Assembly: GCA_021737905.1 (NCBI GenBank)
Contig: JAIPDA010000029.1
Location: forward strand, 1 to 14,254
DNA: 14,254 nucleotides
Direction: 5' to 3'
Source of the DNA: Rhodoferax sp.
GTDB taxonomy: Bacteria; Pseudomonadota; Gammaproteobacteria; Burkholderiales; Burkholderiaceae_C
Under the pieces are notes generated by a model. It saw only the letters and a program-made list of their open reading frames with translations, was not told where the DNA came from and did not search any database. Both the position numbers and the translations under genes were made by a program. This document shows, one piece after another, positions 1 to 7,536 of the stretch. The number at the start of each line of letters is the position of its first letter. The first letter of the stretch is position 1.

Positions 1-699
1 AAAGCGGCCTTGCATGTGCCGCTGTGGATGGGATATGCCTTGTTCAGACACTTTCACAAGCATTCAGCCGGCATCATGGTTCCTACCCAAGGTGTTCTGG
101 AGATGCTTCGTGCTCGCGGATTTAAAAATTTGCGGGGGTGGACGCATGGTGTGGATACCGATTTGTTCCGCTTTCATGGCAGCGCCAGAATCTATCCGCC
201 CTTAGACAAAATTGAACGACCTGTTTCACTTTTTGTGGGCCGTGTTTCTTACGAAAAGAACATCAAAGCTTTTCTTGAGATGGAGACGCCTGGCACCAAA
301 GTGGTTTGCGGTGTGGGTCCGTTAGAAGAGGCTCTGAAGTCGCGTTACCCGGGTGTGCGCTGGCTGGGTTTGTTGCCACGTGATGAACTCGCCCTGGTTT
401 ATGCGGCAGCCGATGTGTTTGTTTTCCCCAGTCGATCGGAAACCTTTGGCTTGGTCATGCTTGAAGCCATGGCTTGCGGAACGCCGGTGGCGGCTTATCC
501 GGTGGATGGCCCGCTGGAAGTACTCAATGCCTCTGAGGGTGCCAAAGGCGGAGTGCTGCATGAAGACTTGAAGCAGGCATTTACGGACGCACTCCTGGTT
601 CCACGCTGGCAAGCACGCGAGCGGGCTATGGATTTCAGTTGGGAAGCAGCAGGTAAATTGTTTCAGGCCTACCTTGTGCCGGCAAGGTCATCTAGCTGA
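1..699 (+). CDS. GT4-family glycosyltransferase, 3' part (5' end outside window)
   Basis: The reading frame is open from the first base and ends at TGA 697-699, so about 232 residues of the C-terminal part are visible; the TTG at 10-12 is simply an internal Leu codon. What is seen is the second Rossmann half of a GT-B fold enzyme. A sugar-nucleotide-binding segment LFVGRVSYEKN contains the Arg and Lys expected to contact the donor phosphates. The EX7E motif (SETFGLVMLE, both Glu between 439 and 465) is followed by AMACGTPVAAYPVDGP, the hallmark of GT4 retaining glycosyltransferases. The product would transfer a sugar from an activated donor to a lipid or glycan acceptor at the cytoplasmic face of the inner membrane; the acceptor cannot be read from the fragment. 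It converges on phoR with a gap of about 107 bases, so it is a separate transcription unit. Family assignment is firm, substrate unknown. Confidence 0.9.
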   Translation, partial: KAALHVPLWMGYALFRHFHKHSAGIMVPTQGVLEMLRARGFKNLRGWTHGVDTDLFRFHGSARIYPPLDKIERPVSLFVGRVSYEKNIKAFLEMETPGTKVVCGVGPLEEALKSRYPGVRWLGLLPRDELALVYAAADVFVFPSRSETFGLVMLEAMACGTPVAAYPVDGPLEVLNASEGAKGGVLHEDLKQAFTDALLVPRWQARERAMDFSWEAAGKLFQAYLVPARSSS

Positions 700-806
700 T
701 CGTGATACGTGGGCAGCGCTTTCAGTGGGGCTTAAGTGATGTCAGTATTTTTACGGCCAGCCCTATTTACCTAGTGCTCTGCCATTCAAGGGTTACAGGG
801 CAGCGC

Positions 807-2159
807 TTAAACGGCACTAAGGTCTGTAGCTGCCACTGTGGCTACATCTGTATTTTCTGAGCGGACTCTGGAGGACGGTAGCAAGATTGAAAAACATGAG
901 CCCTTGCCCAGCGTACTTTGAATTTCAAGTTGTCCCCCATGGCGCTGCACAACGTGTTTCACGATGGCCAGGCCCAAACCTGTGCCGCCGGTTTCACGCG
1001 AACGGCTGCGGTCTACGCGGTAAAAACGCTCTGTCAGGCGTGGCAAGTGTTCCGCTGCAATACCCGGTCCGCTGTCTTCAACAAAAAATTCAGCACTACC
1101 ATCCTTGAGGCGCCATCCAGCACAAATTACGCCGCCATCTGGCGTGTAACGTACAGCATTGCTCAACAGGTTAGACAAAGCACTCAGCAGCTCTGATCGC
1201 GCTCCCGCCACCAGAAAGCTTGGCCCTTCAATGCTGCGGATGTCGTGAGGCGGATGGGAGATCGCTTGTGACAAGCCTTTGGCTTCTTGCAGGGCTTGGG
1301 CGAGTAAGTCCTGGCAATCTAGCCACTCGCCCTGGCCGGGTGCCGGACTGCCCTCGAGGCGAGACAGCGTTAGCAAATCACTCACCAAACTTTGCATACG
1401 CAGAGCTTGCTGACTCATCAAACCGAGATAGACATTGCGCTCGGGCTCTTGAATAGGCAGTGTTTGCAGTGTTTCGACAAATCCGCTCAGAACAGTCAAG
1501 GGTGTGCGAATTTCGTGCGAGACATTGGCCACAAAATCTTTGCGCATTGCCTCTGCCAGTTCTACTGCAGTCACATCACGGGTGAGCATCAGTTTGCGAC
1601 TGCTTCCATATGGGTGAATTTGAATGGATATGCGTGATGGATGCGTTGCACTTGCCCGCACGCCGTTGATCTGGATTTCAGCGCTGAAGTCCGCATTGGC
1701 AAGGTAGGCAGAAAAAACAGGGGATCGCACCAGGTTTTGTACATACTGGCCGATGTCGCGTTGGGGATCAACACCCAATTGATTGGCTGCGGTCAGGTTA
1801 ACCCATTCAATCCGACCTGAATCATCGAGCAGCACGACGCCGTTGGGCGATGCTTGAATTGCGGCCAGAAAGTTAGACAGCCTGATGTCACTTGACAGCC
1901 GTTGCTTTTCTAGTTTTTTGAAAACCTTCCTGCTTCGGTCATACATTTCTAACCATAAGCCGTTGAGTCGCGGAGAGCTCGATAAATCAAAGTTGTTCAG
2001 CCAAGTCAGCAGACGGGCTGCGCGCACTGCATCCCAGGCGCTCCAAACAACTGCGCCACATGCCGCGCCGGCAAAAGTTAAACCCGGAGAGCCTTCGAAA
2101 AGACCCCAGGCAGCGCCCAGGGTGACGAGGCCCAGCAGTTCAATCGGGCGTCGCGTCAT
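807..2159 (-). CDS. phoR: Phosphate regulon sensor histidine kinase PhoR
   Basis: 450 residues, the usual size. PhoR phosphorylates PhoB when phosphate is short and dephosphorylates it when phosphate is plentiful. Two hydrophobic segments (about residues 7-22 and 27-45) with almost no periplasmic loop fit the known PhoR design, in which the signal comes from the Pst transporter and PhoU rather than from a periplasmic sensor domain. A basic linker (about 70-92) and a PAS domain (about 96-195) follow. Then come the DHp domain with the H box FVANVSHEIRTPL (phosphoacceptor His215) and the ATPase domain with N box LLSNAVRYTP (Asn334), G1 DSGPGI (362-367) and G2 GTGLGL (392-397). All catalytic boxes are intact. 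The ATG overlaps the phoB stop by four bases (ATGA), so translation is probably coupled. It is the last gene of the operon; no convincing intrinsic terminator is seen between it and the convergent glycosyltransferase gene. Confidence 0.97.
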   Translation of the reverse strand: MTRRPIELLGLVTLGAAWGLFEGSPGLTFAGAACGAVVWSAWDAVRAARLLTWLNNFDLSSSPRLNGLWLEMYDRSRKVFKKLEKQRLSSDIRLSNFLAAIQASPNGVVLLDDSGRIEWVNLTAANQLGVDPQRDIGQYVQNLVRSPVFSAYLANADFSAEIQINGVRASATHPSRISIQIHPYGSSRKLMLTRDVTAVELAEAMRKDFVANVSHEIRTPLTVLSGFVETLQTLPIQEPERNVYLGLMSQQALRMQSLVSDLLTLSRLEGSPAPGQGEWLDCQDLLAQALQEAKGLSQAISHPPHDIRSIEGPSFLVAGARSELLSALSNLLSNAVRYTPDGGVICAGWRLKDGSAEFFVEDSGPGIAAEHLPRLTERFYRVDRSRSRETGGTGLGLAIVKHVVQRHGGQLEIQSTLGKGSCFSILLPSSRVRSENTDVATVAATDLSAV

Positions 2160-2863
2160 GCCGCCATGACTGGCTTGCCCTGAACAGTCAACCGATAACC
2201 TGCTCCTCTGACGGTTTCCACCATGCAGGATGCGTCACCGAGGGATTCGCGAAGTCGCTTGACATGGACATCCACAGTGCGCTCTTCAATAAACACATGA
2301 TCTCCCCACACCTTGTCGAGCAAAGTGCTGCGGCTGTGTACCCGCTCAGCATGCTTCATCAGGTAGTGCAAAAGCTTGAACTCTGTCGGTCCGATTTTGA
2401 GTTCATGAGACTGGAATGAAACCCGGTAGGTGCTGGCATCCAGTATCAGTTCTCCCACCTGTACCGAATCTTTGATCGTTTCGGGCGCGCGTCTGCGCAT
2501 GAGCGCCCTGATTCGTGCAAGCATTTCTTGCGTTGAAAAGGGTTTGGTGATGTAGTCATCAGCACCGGCATCAAGACCTTGAATTTTGTCAGACTCATCG
2601 CTGCGGGCTGTCAGCATGATGATGGGTACAGATTTAGTACGGTCGTTTTTACGCCATTGTCTTGCCAGTGAAGCGCCGCTCTCACCAGGAAGCATCCAGT
2701 CCAGCAGTATCAGATCCGGCAATACAGCATCGACTTCCCGCTGGGCGGCAGAGCCATCATAAACAACGGTTGGCGAAAAGCCGTTATGCCGCAGGTTCAC
2801 AGCGATCAGCTCAGCGATAGAGGGTTCGTCCTCCACCACCAGAACTCTGGGCAATTTTCTCAT
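2156..2863 (-). CDS. phoB: Phosphate regulon response regulator PhoB
   Basis: 235 residues, an OmpR/PhoB-type transcription factor. The receiver domain (about 1-125) has the acidic pair Glu11-Asp12, the phosphoacceptor Asp55 in LILLDWMLPG, Thr85 in IIMLTARSDE and Lys107 in DDYITKPFS. The winged-helix DNA-binding domain (about 130-230) has the PhoB-typical segments GPTEFKLLHYLMKHAERVHSR and ERTVDVHVKRLRESL. Phosphorylated PhoB binds Pho boxes such as the one upstream of pstS in this window and recruits sigma-70 RNA polymerase. The gene sits between phoU and phoR, overlapping both by four bases (ATGA at each junction). No Pho box or separate promoter is visible directly before it, so its expression most likely depends on read-through from the pst genes, giving positive autoregulation. 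Confidence 0.98.
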   Translation of the reverse strand: MRKLPRVLVVEDEPSIAELIAVNLRHNGFSPTVVYDGSAAQREVDAVLPDLILLDWMLPGESGASLARQWRKNDRTKSVPIIMLTARSDESDKIQGLDAGADDYITKPFSTQEMLARIRALMRRRAPETIKDSVQVGELILDASTYRVSFQSHELKIGPTEFKLLHYLMKHAERVHSRSTLLDKVWGDHVFIEERTVDVHVKRLRESLGDASCMVETVRGAGYRLTVQGKPVMAA

Positions 2864-3561
2864 TTGACGACGGACTCCACTTGGCTCATTGGCGTGTGAC
2901 GCACATCCTCGCCTTTGACGATGAAAATAATTTGTTCTGCAATGTTTTTCGCGTGATCGCCAACGCGCTCAATCGACTTCGCGAGGAAAAGCAAGTCAAG
3001 GCTGGGCGAAATGGTGCGTGGATCTTCCATCATGTAAGTGATCAGCTTACGCAAAAAACCGTTGTATTCGTCATCGATTTCGTTGTCCTGCTTGATGATG
3101 GCCACGGCCATGGTGGTGTCAAGGCGAGCAAACGAGTCAAGCGTTTTGCGCAGCAGGGCAGCGGCCAGGTCAGAAGCCACGCGCAACTCTGAGCTGGGCA
3201 AATTGCGAGGCGTGCCGTTTTGTATGATGGATTTGACCATGCGTGCAATGCGGGCTATTTCATCACCTGCGCGCTCCAGATTTTGGGTGGTGCGTGAAAT
3301 CGCCATCAGAAAGCGCAAGTCACGTGCAGTCGGTTGGCGCCGTCCAATGGTGGAGATGATCTCGTGGTCAATGCTCATCTCCATCTGGTTGATAACAGCT
3401 TCTTTTTCAAGTACCTGTTCTGCTGTTTCCAAACTCAGATGCACCAGTGCATAAATGGCTTGGTGCAGCTGCGCTTCAACCAGTCCGCCCATCTCCAGGA
3501 CATGGGTTGAGATGGAGTTCAGCTCTGTGTCGAACTGGCTGGAGATGTGTTTGTCGCTCAT
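2860..3561 (-). CDS. phoU: Phosphate signalling protein PhoU
   Basis: 233 residues, normal for the family. PhoU is a cytoplasmic all-helical protein made of two three-helix bundles. It links the Pst transporter to PhoR and keeps the Pho response off when phosphate is sufficient. Both metal-binding family signatures are visible: ERAGDEIARIA in the first repeat and ERVGDHAKNIAE in the second. The stop codon overlaps the phoB ATG (ATGA), and the start lies two bases after the pstB stop, with AGGAAGG inside the end of pstB as a likely ribosome binding site. In E. coli phoU ends the pst operon and phoBR is elsewhere; here phoU joins transporter and two-component genes in one transcript, an arrangement known from other Burkholderiales. 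Confidence 0.97.
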   Translation of the reverse strand: MSDKHISSQFDTELNSISTHVLEMGGLVEAQLHQAIYALVHLSLETAEQVLEKEAVINQMEMSIDHEIISTIGRRQPTARDLRFLMAISRTTQNLERAGDEIARIARMVKSIIQNGTPRNLPSSELRVASDLAAALLRKTLDSFARLDTTMAVAIIKQDNEIDDEYNGFLRKLITYMMEDPRTISPSLDLLFLAKSIERVGDHAKNIAEQIIFIVKGEDVRHTPMSQVESVVK

Positions 3562-3563
3562 GA

Positions 3564-4340
3564 TTAACCAAACCTTCCTGTGATGTAGTCTTCTGTTTCT
3601 GTACGTTTTGGCTTGAAGAATATCTGCTCGGTTGCACCAAACTCAATCAGTTCACCCAGGTACATGTAGGCAGTGAAGTCGCTGCATCGGGCAGCCTGCT
3701 GCATATTGTGAGTCACGATGGCAATTGTGTAATCTTTTTTGAGCTCATTGATCAGCTCTTCTACCTTGCCGGTAGAAATCGGGTCCAGCGCGGAGGTTGG
3801 CTCATCAAGCAATAACACCGATGGTTTGACGGCCACGCTGCGAGCAATGCAAAGACGCTGTTGCTGACCGCCAGACAAGGAGAGGCCGTTTTGACCCAGT
3901 TTGTCTTTGACCTCGTTCCACAATGCGGCCTTGGTCAAAGCCCATTCGACACGCTCATCCATGTCGACTTTGTTCATGCTTTCGTAGAGACGAACACCAA
4001 AAGCAATGTTTTCATAAATAGTCATAGGGAAAGGCGTTGGCTTTTGGAACACCATGCCGATACGCGCGCGCAGCAGGTTCAGGTCCTGCTTTGCGTCCAG
4101 GATGTTGGTGCCGTAAAAGTTGATCTCACCTTCAGCCCGCTGGCCTGGGTACAGGCTGTACATGCGGTTGAGTGTTCGCAGCAAAGTCGACTTTCCGCAG
4201 CCTGAGGGCCCGATGAATGCCGTGACTTTACGCTCCGCAATGTTCATGGTGACTTCTTTCAGTCCGCGGAAGTTGCCGTAATAAAAGTCGAGATTGCGCA
4301 CCTCGATCGCGTTCTTTAGTTCTGTGAGGGTTTCAGGCAT
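3564..4340 (-). CDS. pstB: Phosphate ABC transporter ATP-binding protein PstB
   Basis: 258 residues, full length. This is the ATPase subunit that drives high-affinity phosphate import through PstC-PstA on the cytoplasmic face of the inner membrane. All ABC motifs are intact: Walker [10 protein letters not shown] (44-52), the Q loop at [10 protein letters not shown] (about 97-105, the proline-rich form typical of PstB), signature LSGGQQQR (155-162), Walker [13 protein letters not shown] (175-186) and the switch histidine His211 in VTHNMQQA. A 67-base gap separates it from pstA, the largest gap inside the pstC-to-phoR run; no promoter or hairpin is evident there. phoU begins two bases after its stop. 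Confidence 0.98.
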   Translation of the reverse strand: MPETLTELKNAIEVRNLDFYYGNFRGLKEVTMNIAERKVTAFIGPSGCGKSTLLRTLNRMYSLYPGQRAEGEINFYGTNILDAKQDLNLLRARIGMVFQKPTPFPMTIYENIAFGVRLYESMNKVDMDERVEWALTKAALWNEVKDKLGQNGLSLSGGQQQRLCIARSVAVKPSVLLLDEPTSALDPISTGKVEELINELKKDYTIAIVTHNMQQAARCSDFTAYMYLGELIEFGATEQIFFKPKRTETEDYITGRFG

Positions 4341-4407
4341 TTTGTCGGTCCGGTTGGTGTTCAGTCAGTCGATGTTTGAAATGGGTCAAGTCGGCAGCTT
4401 GGCAGTT

Positions 4408-5268
4408 TTAAGCGCTTACCTTTTCACGGAAGAAAACCCGCGCCAGGATGTTCAGAACCAGTACGGCCAAGGTGACAAGCAGAGCGCCGCCCCAAGCCAG
4501 ACGTATCCAGTTATCGTAAGGGCTCATGGCAAACTGAAAAATCACCACCGGCAAATTGGCCATGGGCCTGCTCATGTCTGTGTTGTAGAACTGGTTGTTC
4601 AAGGCCGTGAACAAAAGAGGTGCGGTTTCACCGCTGATGCGGGCAACAGCAAGCAGCAAGCCCGTGATAACACCGCTTTTGGCCGCCCGCAGCGTGACCA
4701 GGGTAGAAACCTTCCAACGTGGGGCGCCAAGTGCAAAGGCGGCCTCGCGAAGACTACCGGGCACCAGCCTGAGCATGTTTTCGGTGGTGCGCATGACCAC
4801 CGGAATAGCGATCAGCGACAAGGCCAGACTGCCTGCATAACCTGAAAAGCGCCCAAAAGTGGCCACCGCGATGGCGTACACAAAAAGCCCCAGAACGATG
4901 GAGGGGGCCGACAGCATGATGTCGGTGACAAAGCGGGTCAGCTCTGCGGTTTTGCTCTGGTCGCCATACTCCGTCAGGTAGACCCCCGCCAGAATACCCA
5001 CAGGCGTTGACACCAAAACTGCCAAGCCCACCATCATCAGGCTGCCAATGATGGCATTTCGCAGCCCGCCGCCCTCAGAGCCAGGTGCCGGCGTGTCTTT
5101 GGTCAATATGTTCCAGTCCAGCGCGGCCAGGCCGTTCGAAAAAAGCACAAACAAAATCCACAGCAGCACGGTCAAGCCCAGTGCCATAGAGCACATGGAC
5201 AGAAAAAGTCCCTGTGTATTGGCACGGCGACGGCGGGCGTAAAGTTGTTGATTGAAATTGGTCAACAT
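4408..5268 (-). CDS. pstA: Phosphate ABC transporter permease PstA
   Basis: 286 residues with about six hydrophobic segments and a positively charged N-terminus (ARRRRANTQG) before the first one, consistent with a cytoplasmic N-terminus. It forms the inner-membrane phosphate channel with PstC. The cytoplasmic EAA loop that docks on PstB is seen as LREAAFALGAPRWKVS. The ATG lies one base after the pstC stop, and AAAGGGG inside the end of pstC is a good ribosome binding site, so PstC and PstA are probably translated in a coupled way. The neighbours make PstA rather than another ABC permease the clear choice. Confidence 0.97.
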   Translation of the reverse strand: MLTNFNQQLYARRRRANTQGLFLSMCSMALGLTVLLWILFVLFSNGLAALDWNILTKDTPAPGSEGGGLRNAIIGSLMMVGLAVLVSTPVGILAGVYLTEYGDQSKTAELTRFVTDIMLSAPSIVLGLFVYAIAVATFGRFSGYAGSLALSLIAIPVVMRTTENMLRLVPGSLREAAFALGAPRWKVSTLVTLRAAKSGVITGLLLAVARISGETAPLLFTALNNQFYNTDMSRPMANLPVVIFQFAMSPYDNWIRLAWGGALLVTLAVLVLNILARVFFREKVSA

Positions 5269-5269
5269 G

Positions 5270-6283
5270 TCAAACCCCTTTGGCTTTTTCAGTGCGGTTA
5301 ATCAACACTTTGGCCATGGCCAGCACCACAAAAGTGATCGCAAACAGCAGGAAAGCCAAAGCAAACAAAGTGGCGATGTGAAATTCAGCCGCCTCACCAA
5401 ATTCATTGGCCAGGGTGGATGCGATAGATGTGCCGGGTGAGAACAAAGAAGTCGGCATTCTGTTGGCATTGCCGATGACGAAGGTGACCGCCATGGTTTC
5501 GCCCAGTGCACGACCCAGGCCCAGCATGATGCCGCCGATCACACCCTTTTGCGTGTAAGGCAAAACGACATTGCGAATGACCTCCCAGGTGGTGCAACCC
5601 AAGCCGTATGCCGATTCCCGCAGGATGGGGGGTGTGATTTCGAAAACGTCGCGCATCACCGCTGCAATGAAGGGCAGCACCATAAAGGCCAGCACAATGC
5701 CGGCTGCCAAGATACCCATGCCGTTGGTCGAACCACCAAATAAAAAACCGACCAAAGGCATACCGCCCAGGATTTTTTGCAGAGGCACTTGCATGTAGTC
5801 GGCAAAAAGTGGGGCAAAGACAAACAGACCGAACATGCCATAAATGATGGAGGGTACAGCGGCTAATAACTCAATGGCGGTTCCCAGCGGACGGCGTAAC
5901 CAGGTGGGGCAAGTTTCTGTCAGGAAAACCGCAATTCCAAATGCCAGAGGAACGGCGATGAGCATAGCGATGCCGGCACTGGCCAGCGTGCCGACGATGG
6001 AGATGGCCGCACCGAACTCTTCGTTGACGATGTCCCATTCGACACGCCATATAAAGTTGATACCAAATTTTTGAAATGCAGGCCAGGCATTGATGAACAG
6101 CGAAACAATGATGCCAGTCAGAGCCAGCAATACCATCAGCGAGAAAGTTTGCGTGAGCCGGTGGAAGACGATGTCTTGAAATCTTTGCCGCTTGGCGATA
6201 ACCACCATGTCCATCTGGCTGGATTCGGTCTTCACAGATTCATTCTGTGCGCTTGATGAATTCATACTGGCTTCCATGCTCAT
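5270..6283 (-). CDS. pstC: Phosphate ABC transporter permease PstC
   Basis: 337 residues from the first ATG. This is the second channel subunit of the phosphate importer. A polar, Ser-rich N-terminal tail of about 40 residues precedes the first membrane segment (about 45-64); about six segments in all. The EAA loop is seen as [16 protein letters not shown]. The start is not certain. The ATG at 6283 has AGGG at good spacing, a second ATG follows two codons later, and a third at 6265 has GGAAG five bases before it; all are in frame and differ only in the disordered tail. The gene follows pstS after a strong terminator, so its mRNA level should be lower than that of pstS. Its stop is one base before pstA. 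Confidence 0.96.
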   Translation of the reverse strand: MSMEASMNSSSAQNESVKTESSQMDMVVIAKRQRFQDIVFHRLTQTFSLMVLLALTGIIVSLFINAWPAFQKFGINFIWRVEWDIVNEEFGAAISIVGTLASAGIAMLIAVPLAFGIAVFLTETCPTWLRRPLGTAIELLAAVPSIIYGMFGLFVFAPLFADYMQVPLQKILGGMPLVGFLFGGSTNGMGILAAGIVLAFMVLPFIAAVMRDVFEITPPILRESAYGLGCTTWEVIRNVVLPYTQKGVIGGIMLGLGRALGETMAVTFVIGNANRMPTSLFSPGTSIASTLANEFGEAAEFHIATLFALAFLLFAITFVVLAMAKVLINRTEKAKGV

Positions 6284-6312
6284 GACATTACCCTGGCCAT
6301 TTTGCTGAATCT

Positions 6313-6348
6313 AAAAAAACCGTGGGCCTGCGCGTTGCAGGCCCACGG
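6313..6348 (-). terminator. Intrinsic terminator between pstS and pstC
   Basis: Read on the minus strand, 16 bases after the pstS stop there is a perfect 12-bp stem (CCGTGGGCCTGC at 6320-6331 pairing with 6337-6348) with a 5-base loop, followed directly by seven T residues (A7 at 6313-6319 on the plus strand). This is a textbook rho-independent terminator. Because pstC has no visible promoter of its own, it most likely acts as a partial terminator that lets a minority of transcripts through to pstCAB-phoUBR. Confidence 0.9.
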
Positions 6349-6364
6349 CGGGTATTTGCAGAAT

Positions 6365-7396
6365 TTACTTCTGGATTTGTGACCAGACTCTGCTGCGGAT
6401 CTGATCAGTCAGGCTGTTAGGCAGAGCGACGTAGTCCAGTTCATCAGCCATCTTGGCGCCATTTTTGAAGGCCCAGTCAAAGAACTTCAGTGCTTCATTA
6501 GAAGCTGCTTTGTCGCCGGGTTGCTTGTACATCAGGATGAACGACGCTGTGCTGATGGGCCAGGCTGTAGCACCCTTGGCGTTCACCATGGACACGCCCA
6601 TACCTGGGACGCTGAACCAGTCAGCGCCGGCAGCCGCCGCAGCAAATGTCTTGTCATCGGGTGCCACAAATTTGCCATCGGCATTTTGCAGTTGCATGAA
6701 GTTCATCTTGTTTTTCTTGACGTAGGCGTACTCAACGTAGCCGACCGAGCCTTTGATACGGTTAACGTTGGCTGCAACACCTTCGTTGCCCTTGCCGCCG
6801 ACCGACGAAGCTGCAGGCCATTTGACCGCAGCGTTCTTGCCGACTTTGTCAGCCCAATCTTTGCTCATAGCGCTCAGGTAGTCGGTGAAGTTGAAGGTGG
6901 TGCCGGAACCATCAGCGCGGTGCACCACGGTGATAGCCACGTCGGGCAGGTTTTTGCCGGGGTTCAGGGCGGCCAGTTTGGCGTCATTCCATTTGGAAAT
7001 GGTGCCCATGAAAACTTCAGCCAGCACGGGGCCGGAGATGCGCAACTCACCGGGCTTGAAACCATCGAGGTTGAGCACAGGCACGGTGCCGCCGATGATG
7101 GCCGGGAATTGAACCATGCCGTCTTTGTCCAGATCGGCGCCGGGCACAGGGGCGTCGGTCGCGCCGAAAGTCACGGTCTTGGCGCGAATTTGCTTGATGC
7201 CGCCGGACGAACCGATGGACTGGTAGTTCATGCCGGTACCGGTAGCGGCTTTGTAGCCTTCAGCCCACTTGGAATAGATGGGGAAAGGGAAAGTAGCGCC
7301 GGCGCCGGTGATGTCGGCGGCCATTGCTGAGCCCATGGCGATGCAGGTAAAGACGGTTGCGGCAACCGTTTTAAGCATTGTGCGTTTGAAGTTCAT
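6365..7396 (-). CDS. pstS: Periplasmic phosphate-binding protein PstS
   Basis: 343 residues. The N-terminus is a Sec signal peptide (basic MNFKRTMLK, hydrophobic core, cleavage expected after SAMA near residue 26). No lipobox cysteine is placed for lipoprotein processing, so the protein should be soluble in the periplasm. Phosphate-contacting segments of the PstS family are present: GAGATFP (31-37), SIGSSGG (60-66), GATDAP (78-83, Asp81) and HRADGSGTTF (159-168, with Arg160, Ser164, Gly165 and Thr166). It hands phosphate to PstC-PstA. A strong ribosome binding site (GAGGA, rev. strand of 7403-7407) lies six bases before the ATG. The gene is preceded by a Pho box and followed by an intrinsic terminator, which suits a highly induced, abundant binding protein. 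Confidence 0.97.
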   Translation of the reverse strand: MNFKRTMLKTVAATVFTCIAMGSAMAADITGAGATFPFPIYSKWAEGYKAATGTGMNYQSIGSSGGIKQIRAKTVTFGATDAPVPGADLDKDGMVQFPAIIGGTVPVLNLDGFKPGELRISGPVLAEVFMGTISKWNDAKLAALNPGKNLPDVAITVVHRADGSGTTFNFTDYLSAMSKDWADKVGKNAAVKWPAASSVGGKGNEGVAANVNRIKGSVGYVEYAYVKKNKMNFMQLQNADGKFVAPDDKTFAAAAAGADWFSVPGMGVSMVNAKGATAWPISTASFILMYKQPGDKAASNEALKFFDWAFKNGAKMADELDYVALPNSLTDQIRSRVWSQIQK

Positions 7397-7433
7397 AAAA
7401 AGTCCTCGTTGCGGTTGTGAAAAGACAAAACGG

Positions 7434-7467
7434 ACTTTAGGTTGGCAACATGACAGTTGTGTGACAT
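7434..7467 (-). promoter_or_regulatory. Pho box (7450-7467) and -10 element of the pstS promoter
   Basis: On the minus strand ATGTCACACAACTGTCAT (7467 down to 7450) carries two TGTCA half-sites exactly 11 bases apart, as in the consensus CTGTCATAWAWCTGTCAY. Ten bases further downstream is TAAAGT (7439-7434), a 4/6 match to the sigma-70 -10 hexamer at the distance normal for PhoB-activated promoters, where the Pho box replaces the -35. The leader to the pstS ATG is about 30 nt. This should make the pst-pho transcript PhoB-dependent and phosphate-repressed. Confidence 0.88.
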
Positions 7468-7536
7468 TTGGATATTGTCATATTTTTCAGTGCTAAGCCA
7501 TAGGGCTGGCCGTGGTGCGCCCGGGCGCCATCCGCT

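Noticed and set aside
4294..4845. A 183-residue plus-strand frame across the pstB-pstA junction
   Set aside because: Opposes two well-supported genes, is rich in Gln/Gly/His typical of antisense frames in GC-rich DNA, and shows no domain.
6521..7330. A 269-residue open frame on the plus strand opposite pstS
   Set aside because: It lies wholly within pstS on the other strand, has a composition produced by the pstS codon pattern, no ribosome binding site and no recognisable domain. It is a shadow frame.
7475..7490. TTGTCATATTTTTCAG beside the pstS Pho box as a second, oppositely oriented Pho box
   Set aside because: Only one half-site matches; 11 bases on there is no TGTCA, and the orientation faces the end of the MATE gene.
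7517..7528. GCGCCCGGGCGC palindrome after the MATE gene as a terminator
   Set aside because: It is a perfect palindrome with no loop and no T-run on either strand; it could cruciform or be chance in GC-rich sequence.
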